Under the pieces are notes generated by a model. It made no database searches and was not told where the DNA came from. It saw only the letters and a program-made list of their open reading frames with translations. A stretch of 32,749 bases of DNA from JBOHWJ01 sp050736615. Lineage in GTDB: Bacteria; Desulfobacterota; Binatia; Binatales; Binataceae. Both the position numbers and the translations under genes were made by a program. Below, piece after piece: positions 15,232 to 22,703 of this stretch. The DNA lies in the NCBI GenBank assembly GCA_050736615.1, contig JBOHWL010000089.1, positions 1 to 32,749 of the forward strand, written 5' to 3'. Positions within the stretch are counted from its first letter, which is position 1. Every line of letters begins with the position of its first letter.

Positions 15232-15430
15232 TGAAAATGCGAGCGACGCTGGCTTCAGCTTCGGCAAACACGGAGCCAATCAGGGTTGGAAATCGGCACC
15301 ATTGTCGCGAGCCGCGCTCAGTGTGTGCCTGACGCGGGCGCCACGACCACCGTTCGTATCCGCATAATTCGCGATGGCTACGTTTTACCATCCGGGGCGG
15401 CGAGATCATCCGGGGAAAGGTGACGTTCTT

Positions 15431-15886
15431 ATGCATCGCAAGGAATGGCTATACGCGTTATTGGCATTGATCGGCGGAATCGTGGGTGGGGCGTTGGGCA
15501 ATCGAATATGGGCACTGCGGCCGGCCGCCGCCGCGGAAGCCGCCCCTCGCGTAATCACCGCGCAGCAATTCATTTTAGTCGACAGCCACGGCAGAAAACG
15601 CGCAACTTTGTGGGACGCCCAGGGCGGACCGAGCCTCGAGCTCTACGATGCCAGCGGTAAAATGCTGGGCGCCTTCGCCCTTGTGGGCGATAATGCGGGC
15701 GTGCGGCTCGACAGTGCGCAAGGGACGGTGCGGGCGCTTTTGAGCGTCAACGCTGACAATGTTTCAGCCTTGCGTCTCTACGACACCCAGGGCCGCCCGC
15801 GGACGCTGCTCGGCGTCGATAATGAGGGCGAGCCCGCGCTCGATTTTTATACCGAGAACGGCAAGCTTCTGCGCGAGTTGCCATAA
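15431..15886 (+). CDS. Membrane-anchored protein with about five 22-residue beta-rich repeats
   Basis: I do not recognise a named family. The 151-residue protein starts MHRKEWLYALLALIGGIVGG, an uncleaved signal anchor or signal peptide ending near AAAAEA. The rest consists of about five repeats of 22-23 residues, beginning at FILVDSHGRKRATL, LELYDASGKMLGAF, VRLDSAQGTVRALL, LRLYDTQGRPRTLL and LDFYTENGKLLREL. Each has the pattern L-x-L-x-D-x-x-G-x-x-R-x-x-L, suggesting a small extracytoplasmic beta-solenoid or propeller-like fold. The ATG at 15431 is preferred over 15374 because it places the hydrophobic segment at the start. It lies 119 bases before acnA on the same strand. Confidence 0.7.
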   Translation: MHRKEWLYALLALIGGIVGGALGNRIWALRPAAAAEAAPRVITAQQFILVDSHGRKRATLWDAQGGPSLELYDASGKMLGAFALVGDNAGVRLDSAQGTVRALLSVNADNVSALRLYDTQGRPRTLLGVDNEGEPALDFYTENGKLLRELP

Positions 15887-16005
15887 ATGCAGAAGTCGTC
15901 CGAGGTGCTGCCGGTATTGGCGGGCGATGGAACGGATCGCGGGCGCGCGCTATTTTTTGAAGAGGGCTTCGCGCGATAATTATCTCGATTGAGTGAATTT
16001 GGAAC

Positions 16006-18774
16006 ATGAGCAAAAATAGCTTCGACACTCGTACGACCCTTGATCTTGACGGCCAGAGCTGCACGATTCATGCGTTGCCTGCGCTTGAACGCCGTGGCTT
16101 TTCGCTGGCGCATCTGCCCTATTCGATCAAGGTGATGCTGGAAAATGCACTGCGACGTGAAGACGGCGAAATCGTAACCGGCGAACACGTCGAGGCGTTG
16201 GCGCGCTGGAACGGCGGTAAAGGCGGCGCGCGGGAGTTCGCCTTCATGCCCGCGCGGGTCTTGCTGCAGGATTTCACCGGCGTGCCGGTGGTGGCGGACC
16301 TCGCCGTGATGCGCGACGCGATCAAACGGCTGGGCGGCGATCCCAAGAAGATCAATCCGCTGCAGCCGGCTGATCTCGTGATCGACCATTCGGTGCAGGT
16401 CGATTCCTTTGGCTTAGTCGATTCCTTCGCGCGCAATGCGAAAATTGAATTCGAGCGCAACCAGGAACGTTACCAGTTCCTCCGCTGGGGCCAACGCGCG
16501 TTCGATAACTTTCGGGTCGTACCACCCGATACCGGCATCGTGCATCAGGTTAATCTCGAATATCTTGCCCATGTCGTATTCACTGCGAAGAACGGGGAAG
16601 CCTATCCCGATACGGTGATCGGCACGGATTCGCATACGACGATGATCAACGGCCTGGGTGTGGTCGGATGGGGTGTCGGCGGCATCGAAGCGGAGGCCGC
16701 GATGCTCGGGCGCTCGATGCCGATGCTGATTCCGGAGGTGATCGGGGTTCGTTTCAAGGGCAGCCTGAAGCCGGGAACGACCGCCACGGACTTGGTGCTG
16801 ACCGTCACGCAAATGCTGCGCAAAAAGGGCGTGGTCAACAAATTCGTCGAATATTTCGGCGAAGGCTTGGTCAGCCTGAGCGTCGCCGATCGCGCGACTT
16901 TGGGCAACATGTCGCCCGAATATGGCGCGACGATTGGCTTTTTCCCGGTTGACGATCAGACGCTCGATTATCTGCGCATGACCGGCCGCGACGAACATCG
17001 GGTCAAGCTCATCGAGGCCTACTGCAAGGCGCAAGGCTTGTTCCGCGTCCCGGGCTCGCCCGAGCCGGCCTTCACCGAGACGCTCGAGCTCGATCTCGCT
17101 ACAGTCGAGCCAAGCCTCGCCGGACCGCGGCGGCCACAGGATCGTGTTTTATTGACGAACTCCCGTCGCGAGTTTCGCCGAGAACTGGTCAAGGAGATAC
17201 AGGGGCGGATCAACGGCGTCGATCCCGGGCGAATCGAGAAGTGGGTGTCGGAAGGCGCCAGCAAGGATGTCGCCCCGCGCGATCAGTTGGTCCCGCGTGA
17301 TCTCGGCGCGCTAGCGAGCACGGTTGAAGCGAAGACTGATGGCTCTTCCTTCAGACTCGGCCACGGCTCGCTGGTGATCGCGGCGATCACGAGTTGCACC
17401 AACACCTCCAATCCCTCGGTGATGCTGGGAGCGGGAATTCTGGCTAAGAAGGCGGTCGAGCGCGGGCTCGAAGCGAAGCCGTGGGTGAAGACCAGTCTGG
17501 CGCCGGGCCCCAAGGTGGTGACCAGTTACCTGAAGAAGGCGGGCTTGACCGCCTACCTCGAACGCCTGCATTTCAACCTCGTGGGTTACGGATGCACCAC
17601 CTGTATCGGTAACAGCGGTCCGGTCGCCGAGCCCATCGCCGGCGCGGTCAAGCGAGGAAACCTGGTGGTATGCGCAATCTTGAGCGGCAATCGTAACTTC
17701 GAAGGCCGCATCAATCCGGTCGTTCGCTTCAACTATCTTGCGTCGCCACCATTGGTGGTCGCGTACGCGCTGAAAGGCACGATGGATTTCGATCCGGCCG
17801 TCGAACCGCTGGGTGCGGACCAGCACGGACAGCCGGTCTATCTGCGCGATATCTGGCCAACAGCGAACGAGATCAACAGCGCGATTTCAAGCGCGATTGA
17901 TTCCAAAATGTTCCGCGACGAATATGCGCAGGTGTTCGACGGTGACGAACGCTGGCAAGGACTGCAAATTCCGGCCGGTGAGCTGTTCCAGTGGGAGGCG
18001 AAGTCCTCCTACGTCAAGGCGCCGCCATTTTTTGACGACATGACGGCAACACCGCAGCCGGTGACGGACCTTGCGGGCGCGCGCGTATTGGCCGTGCTCG
18101 GCGACAGCGTCACGACCGATCACATTTCGCCCGCCGGTTCGATTCCGGCCGACGGTCCCGCCGGGGAATACCTGATCAAACTCGGCGTGCGGCCCAATGA
18201 TTTCAATTCTTATGGTTCACGGCGCGGCAATCACGAAGTCATGATGCGGGGGACGTTCGCCAATATCCGCTTGCGCAACCAGATGGTGCCCGGCGTCGAG
18301 GGTGGTTTCACCGCCTATCAACCTGACGGCGAAAAGATGACGATCTTTGACGCTTCAGAGCGCTATCGCGCGGCAAAGATACCGTTAATCGTGATCGCCG
18401 GAAAGGAGTACGGCTCCGGTTCCTCGCGCGATTGGGCGGCCAAAGGCCCGCAACTGCTGGGCGTGCATGCGGTCATTGCCGAAAGTTTCGAACGTATCCA
18501 TCGCAGTAATCTGGTCGGGATGGGCGTACTGGCGCTGGAATTCCGTAATGGCGAGAATCGCGAAAGCCTGGGCCTGACCGGGCGGGAGGTTTACTCGATA
18601 ACCGGGCTCGCCGCCGGCCTCAAACCCCATCAAGTGCTTAACGTTCGGGCTGAAGAAAACGGCAAAGTCACGGAATTCGAGGTCCTCGCGCGGATCGACA
18701 CGCCCGAGGACGTGCAGTACATCCGTCACGGCGGCGTGCTGCCGTATGCACTACGCGAACTATTGCGGGCGTAA
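16006..18774 (+). CDS. acnA: Aconitate hydratase A
   Basis: This 922-residue enzyme interconverts citrate and isocitrate in the TCA cycle with a [4Fe-4S] cluster. The cluster ligands are C464 (ITSCTNTSNPSVM), C530 and C533 (GYGCTTCIGNSGP). The N-terminal DFTGVPVVADLAVMRDA and VIGTDSHTTMINGLGV segments and the C-terminal swivel-domain motif GKEYGSGSSRDWAAKGP are intact. The length and the order of domains 1-2-3 then 4 match the AcnA/IRP1 branch, not AcnB. The stop at 18772-18774 is followed by 134 bases with no recognised gene before the toxin-antitoxin locus. Confidence 0.97.
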   Translation: MSKNSFDTRTTLDLDGQSCTIHALPALERRGFSLAHLPYSIKVMLENALRREDGEIVTGEHVEALARWNGGKGGAREFAFMPARVLLQDFTGVPVVADLAVMRDAIKRLGGDPKKINPLQPADLVIDHSVQVDSFGLVDSFARNAKIEFERNQERYQFLRWGQRAFDNFRVVPPDTGIVHQVNLEYLAHVVFTAKNGEAYPDTVIGTDSHTTMINGLGVVGWGVGGIEAEAAMLGRSMPMLIPEVIGVRFKGSLKPGTTATDLVLTVTQMLRKKGVVNKFVEYFGEGLVSLSVADRATLGNMSPEYGATIGFFPVDDQTLDYLRMTGRDEHRVKLIEAYCKAQGLFRVPGSPEPAFTETLELDLATVEPSLAGPRRPQDRVLLTNSRREFRRELVKEIQGRINGVDPGRIEKWVSEGASKDVAPRDQLVPRDLGALASTVEAKTDGSSFRLGHGSLVIAAITSCTNTSNPSVMLGAGILAKKAVERGLEAKPWVKTSLAPGPKVVTSYLKKAGLTAYLERLHFNLVGYGCTTCIGNSGPVAEPIAGAVKRGNLVVCAILSGNRNFEGRINPVVRFNYLASPPLVVAYALKGTMDFDPAVEPLGADQHGQPVYLRDIWPTANEINSAISSAIDSKMFRDEYAQVFDGDERWQGLQIPAGELFQWEAKSSYVKAPPFFDDMTATPQPVTDLAGARVLAVLGDSVTTDHISPAGSIPADGPAGEYLIKLGVRPNDFNSYGSRRGNHEVMMRGTFANIRLRNQMVPGVEGGFTAYQPDGEKMTIFDASERYRAAKIPLIVIAGKEYGSGSSRDWAAKGPQLLGVHAVIAESFERIHRSNLVGMGVLALEFRNGENRESLGLTGREVYSITGLAAGLKPHQVLNVRAEENGKVTEFEVLARIDTPEDVQYIRHGGVLPYALRELLRA

Positions 18775-18908
18775 AAAGGCGGAGAGCCTAACCAAAGCGG
18801 CGCGAACGTGGGTTGGCTTGGCTCGATTGCACGTGACCGAGGCGCAGGATTTCCCGATGATGCCGCTAACCATGAATGATTGGCGCGGTTCGACCCTCGG
18901 CGTCGCTT

Positions 18909-19184
18909 CTAACGATCCTCTCGAGTGTGCCATAGGCGCAGCATGTAGATGGTCGATTCCCGAATTTCGTAACGCATTTCATAACGGCCTACGAGGATGC
19001 GCCGGACCTCACGCGGCTCAAACTCTTGCAGCTTTTCACCGCTGCGGGGGTGTTCCAGCAGCCGTTCCGGCGCGTTCGTCAGCGACAGAATTGTGCGCGC
19101 CGCAGCCTCCGGATCAACCGGGCTGAGGAAGTCATGCAAACGCGCAAGGTCCGATAAGGCCTTGCGCGTTCACTTCAGCTCCAT
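18909..19184 (-). pseudogene. RelE/ParE-type toxin with a nonsense codon at position 5
   Basis: The natural start is ATG at 19184, overlapping the antitoxin stop by one base. Codons read MELK, then TGA at 19172-19170, then TRKALSDLARLHDFLSPV in the same frame. Homologous toxins have tryptophan here (MELKW), so one TGG-to-TGA change truncates it. The rest is intact: ERLLEHPRSGEKLQEFEPRE, VRRILVGRYEMRYEIRES and IYMLRLWHTRE are typical of RelE/ParE ribonuclease or gyrase toxins. Full length would be 91 residues. Reinitiation at TTG (19139) could give a 76-residue form lacking the first strand and helix, probably inactive. Confidence 0.82.
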
Positions 19185-19444
19185 CAACGCGGCGCAGGCA
19201 GTGGCTTGTCGGTGTGGAGACTGTCGGCCCAGGCCTGCACGGCCTGATGATCAATGACACGGCCATCCTCAACATCGGCCAGTGCTTCAAGCGTCAGGCG
19301 TTGACGTTCTTCTTCCTCGTCGATCCAAGCCATCAGAGCTTGCTTGACGATCCAGCCTCGCGAGCGTTCCAAACGGGTGGCAAGTTGATCCACCTTCTCC
19401 GCAAGCGCTAGCGGAACATGCGCAGTCAGCACTTTCGTTTCCAC
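19184..19444 (-). CDS. Ribbon-helix-helix (CopG/ParD-like) antitoxin
   Basis: This 86-residue protein starts at GTG (19444) with GAGG seven bases upstream. The N-terminal ribbon and two helices read VLTAHVPLALAEKVDQLATR, then RSRGWIVKQALMAWI, the classic RHH DNA-binding fold. The C-terminal tail (TLEALADVEDGRVIDHQAVQ) is the usual toxin-neutralising part. It should bind its own promoter, alone or with the toxin. Since the partner toxin carries a nonsense codon, this antitoxin may be maintained only as a repressor or as a relic. Confidence 0.85.
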   Translation of the reverse strand: METKVLTAHVPLALAEKVDQLATRLERSRGWIVKQALMAWIDEEEERQRLTLEALADVEDGRVIDHQAVQAWADSLHTDKPLPAPR

Positions 19445-19469
19445 TGTGAACCTCGTCCGGCTGTCTCGC

Positions 19470-19498
19470 TTAATCGTAGTGATTAATAATGATTAATT
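19470..19498 (-). promoter_or_regulatory. Probable antitoxin autoregulatory operator
   Basis: The AT-rich patch upstream of the antitoxin contains TGATTAAT twice (19480-19487 and 19490-19497), spaced exactly 10 bp, plus TTAATC at about 19470-19475. Helically phased short repeats are typical of ribbon-helix-helix operators. The patch also stands out in base composition from the GC-rich surroundings. Confidence 0.45.
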
Positions 19499-19611
19499 CC
19501 AGGACGTCAAGGAACGATAAGGAAAAGCGCTTTTCTTTCCAATGGCGGCTGCACCGGCACCCTCGGCCGTGTTATGTGTAGTCGGGTATTCGGGTATTCG
19601 GCGCGCCGCCG

Positions 19612-20994
19612 CTATTTGCGGGCGGTGGTTGCGGCCGGTTGCTCCGGGGCGAAGTTCGACTGGCTAATCTTCGCCACGGGCTGGTCCGCCACCGCGACGA
19701 TCAGCAGCGAGTGCGGATGGACATACTCGCGCGCGACCTTTTGCACCTCCGCCTTGTTGACGGCATCGATCAGTTGCGGGTATTTGTCGGCGTAATCGAG
19801 CCCCAGATGATTGAGCTGGACATCAAGCATGAAGCCGACGATTTGGCTCTGACGGTCGAGCTTGAGTGGAAAACTGCCGATCAGAAACTTCTTTGCCGAT
19901 TGCATTTCGGCGCCCGAGACCGGACTTTCACGGATTTCCTGTAGTTGTTCCAGGATCAACTTCAGCGCCTCATTGGAACTTTGATTCTTGGTTTGCAAAA
20001 CCACCGCGAATGGCCCGGGAAACTTGTCCGCCTCGAATTCGCTGCCGATGGAATAGGCGAGCCCGTGCTTGCTGCGCACCACCTTGGTCAAGCGCGAGGC
20101 GAAACCGCCGCCGCCTAAAATATAATTCATCACCTGGATCTCGTAGTAATCAGGGTTCGAACGGGCGATACCGCCGGAGCCGAGAATCAAGTTCGCTTGC
20201 GCGACGCTGCGGTTGATAACGTCCAAATGGATTCCCGGCGGCACCTTGACCAGCGGCGGTTCCCCTTGAGCCGGTACCTTGCCGCTGAGCCCGGTTAATA
20301 CCTGATTGAGCTGGTCCTTGATGTGATTGGCATCAACGTCGCCGGCCACGGCGATTACCGCGCTGCCGAATTTGTAATAAGTGCGATAGAAATTGCGCAC
20401 GTCCTCGGGCGTGAGCTTCTCGACGGTGTCGGCGTAACCTTCAATCGGATGGGCGTAGGGGCTGGCGCCGAAGAGTTGTTTGCGGAACGCGACGGCGGCG
20501 ACGTAGCCGGGCTGTTCCTGATTGGCTTTGATGTTGGCGATCATGTCGGCGCGCTTGCGCTCAATATCGGCGTCGCGCAAGCCCGGATCCTGCAGGACTT
20601 CCGTCAGCATCTTGAGCGTATCGCCCTGGTATTTCTTTAGAGTTTTCAAGGTGGCAACGGTGTAATCATGGCCGGCGCTGACACCGATCGCGCTGCCCAT
20701 GAAGTCCGCTTTCCGATTGAACTCGGTCGTTTTGAGCTGCTTGGTGCCCTGCATCAACGATTCGGCGGTTAGCTCGGCCAGACCGGCCTCGCCCTTGGGG
20801 TCGCGCCGCGCACCGGCATCAAACGCGATCGCCATGGTGACCATCGGCAGTTGATGCTCTTCCGAGACCAGCAGCACGGCGCCGTTGTTGAGCGTCATAC
20901 GCTTTATTTCGAGCGCGGACGAGGGTGGCGCCGCCACCGCGATGATCACGACCGCCGCGAGCGCCGTTACTGTCAAGCTTTTGAGCGGCTTCAT
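19612..20994 (-). CDS. M16 family peptidase-like protein, non-catalytic partner
   Basis: This 460-residue exported protein has a signal peptide (MKPLKSLTVTALAAVVIIAV to SSA-LEI) and two M16 half-domains. The position of the zinc motif HxxEH reads AELTAE, so it cannot bind catalytic zinc. The substrate-side motif of the non-catalytic M16 subunit is present (SRLTKVVRSKHGLAYSIGSE). It follows the catalytic M16 gene with overlapping stop and start (TGATG), and the pair should form a periplasmic heterodimer. ATG at 20994 has AGAGGT six bases upstream and is preferred over GTG at 20997. Confidence 0.9.
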   Translation of the reverse strand: MKPLKSLTVTALAAVVIIAVAAPPSSALEIKRMTLNNGAVLLVSEEHQLPMVTMAIAFDAGARRDPKGEAGLAELTAESLMQGTKQLKTTEFNRKADFMGSAIGVSAGHDYTVATLKTLKKYQGDTLKMLTEVLQDPGLRDADIERKRADMIANIKANQEQPGYVAAVAFRKQLFGASPYAHPIEGYADTVEKLTPEDVRNFYRTYYKFGSAVIAVAGDVDANHIKDQLNQVLTGLSGKVPAQGEPPLVKVPPGIHLDVINRSVAQANLILGSGGIARSNPDYYEIQVMNYILGGGGFASRLTKVVRSKHGLAYSIGSEFEADKFPGPFAVVLQTKNQSSNEALKLILEQLQEIRESPVSGAEMQSAKKFLIGSFPLKLDRQSQIVGFMLDVQLNHLGLDYADKYPQLIDAVNKAEVQKVAREYVHPHSLLIVAVADQPVAKISQSNFAPEQPAATTARK

Positions 20995-22514
20995 CACCGC
21001 ACCTCTTGGTAAGCCGGAACCCGGTACGGCATTGCCGCAACCGATCCTTCGAGGCCCGGAATTTTCAGCGTTTGTGGATTGCGGATGAAGTCCGGACCGG
21101 TCCCGGACAACGGGTCCGGCGCGTGATGCACCGCGCCGCCGCCCACGTTCCCCGCCGCCTGATGGGGTAACAGGCCGGTCGGGACGAGCACGCCCAACGT
21201 GCAGTTGCTCGTGACGAGATACTCCTTGACGACGCGCTGCACGTCAGCCGCCGTCACTTGGTCGATTCCCGCCAGATATTGATCAAGCATCCGGTAATTC
21301 CCGAGCATCTGATAAAGCCCCAGCTCCATCGCTTCTTCGAATACTGAGTCATCGGCGAAGACGAATTCGGCGTCTTCGAGGTTCTTGGCCTTTTGCAACT
21401 CATGGGCATCGACCGGAGTATTGCGCAACAGGTCGATTTGCTTGTTGACTTCCGCGACCACGTCGCCGCTCTTGACCCCCGGCCGCATCTGCGCCGAGAC
21501 CCAGAACAGCCCGGGATCAAAGTCGGTCATCTCGTAGTCGGCATCGACATCCACCACCATGTGCTTATCGATCACGAGGTCCTTATAGAGCCGCGCGCTT
21601 TTGCCGTCGGCCAGAATTTCAGAGGCGATTTCCAGGGCGAAGGCATCCTTGCGGTTTTTGTAATTGGGTACGTGATAGGCTTCCGCGATCGCCGGCAGAT
21701 TGGCGGCATGGCGCAGCACGACGCGGCGTTCGCCTTTTTGCGGCGGCTCGACCTCAGTGACCGGCGGTGGCTTGGGACCGTTCGGGATTTTGCCAAAAGC
21801 GTCGCTGATCTGCTTCATTACCTGGTTGGGATCGAAATCGCCGACCGCAACCACGACGGCGTTTTGCGGCGAATAGTAGATGTGATGATAATTGAGCGCG
21901 TCGCTCAGAGTCAGGCCTTCAATATCGTGTTGCCATCCAATCACCGGCCAGTGATAAGGATGGGCGAGATAGGCTTGCGCTTCGGTCAACTCCGAGAGCG
22001 CGTCTTGCGGATTATCGTCGGTGCGCAGCCGCCGCTCCTCCATCACGACCGCCTTTTCGGAAGCGAACCCCTTGGGTTCGAAGTTCGCCATGCGATCGGC
22101 TTCGAGTGAAATCGGCACGCCGAAATTGTTTTTGTTGATGACCTCGAAGTAATCGGTGAAATCGGCGGTGGTAAACGCGTTATCCATTCCGCCATTTTCC
22201 TGGATGATGTTCGAGAACTCCTCGGGGCCGAGCTTTTTAGTCCCGCGGAACATCAGATGTTCGCATAGATGCGACAGGCCGGTCTGGCCGAACTGCTCGT
22301 TGCGTGACCCCACCTTGTAGAAAATGTTGAGCGTCGCCACCGGTGCCTTATGATTCGCCAGCACCAGCACTTGCAGGCCATTGTCCAGCTTTTGGTATTT
22401 GACCGCGTCGGTGATGCCGGCTTCAGCCGCCGGGCAAGCGACCAGCGTAGCCATCAGCAGCGTCAAAACCAAAGACCACCGATAGCGGGAGATCAGAGGC
22501 GTGTTGGTATCCAT
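20994..22514 (-). CDS. M16 family zinc metallopeptidase, catalytic partner
   Basis: This 506-residue exported peptidase has the inverted zinc motif HLCEH (H82, E85, H86) in GQTGLSHLCEHLMFRGTKK, and a downstream glutamate in EKAVVMEERR as third ligand. Two M16 domains (peptidase and C-terminal) are visible. The N-terminal hydrophobic stretch WSLVLTLLMATLVAC ends in LVAC, which could be a lipobox giving a lipoprotein anchored at C27; cleavage after AEA by signal peptidase I is the alternative. It is the first gene of a two-gene unit with the inactive partner and is divergent from the VWA gene. Such pairs degrade peptides in the periplasm. Confidence 0.92.
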   Translation of the reverse strand: MDTNTPLISRYRWSLVLTLLMATLVACPAAEAGITDAVKYQKLDNGLQVLVLANHKAPVATLNIFYKVGSRNEQFGQTGLSHLCEHLMFRGTKKLGPEEFSNIIQENGGMDNAFTTADFTDYFEVINKNNFGVPISLEADRMANFEPKGFASEKAVVMEERRLRTDDNPQDALSELTEAQAYLAHPYHWPVIGWQHDIEGLTLSDALNYHHIYYSPQNAVVVAVGDFDPNQVMKQISDAFGKIPNGPKPPPVTEVEPPQKGERRVVLRHAANLPAIAEAYHVPNYKNRKDAFALEIASEILADGKSARLYKDLVIDKHMVVDVDADYEMTDFDPGLFWVSAQMRPGVKSGDVVAEVNKQIDLLRNTPVDAHELQKAKNLEDAEFVFADDSVFEEAMELGLYQMLGNYRMLDQYLAGIDQVTAADVQRVVKEYLVTSNCTLGVLVPTGLLPHQAAGNVGGGAVHHAPDPLSGTGPDFIRNPQTLKIPGLEGSVAAMPYRVPAYQEVR

Positions 22515-22703
22515 AGACGTGTGGTTTCAGTTAAGTCAGGCTGTTTCCGCAGAGTCAAGGAATCGGCGTTTGTCCGGCGTGCGGGTCAATAGTGGAGCGC
22601 AAAACCATTGTTGGACCGCCGCCCGCGATTGCTTCGATGCTGATGCGCGAGAAATCAAAATTGCGCCGAAGCATCCGGATTTGTAACAATAGCCGCAATC
22701 GTT
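22515..22703. promoter_or_regulatory. Divergent promoter region, M16 pair and VWA gene
   Basis: This 189-base gap separates divergent genes. On the plus strand TTGCGC (22661-22666) and TAACAA (22684-22689) are 17 bp apart and form a plausible sigma-70 promoter for the VWA gene. It would leave a very short leader with no clear Shine-Dalgarno sequence. Confidence 0.35.

Noticed and set aside
13785..15297. 14-bp repeat GGTTGGAAATCGGC at 13785 and 15284
   Set aside because: A single 14-bp match in a window of this size is expected by chance, and the flanks do not match.
19170..19172. TGA read as tryptophan (recoded genetic code) in the toxin
   Set aside because: TGA serves as the normal stop in fdsG, fdsB, the M16 gene, eno and others in this window, so recoding is not supported.
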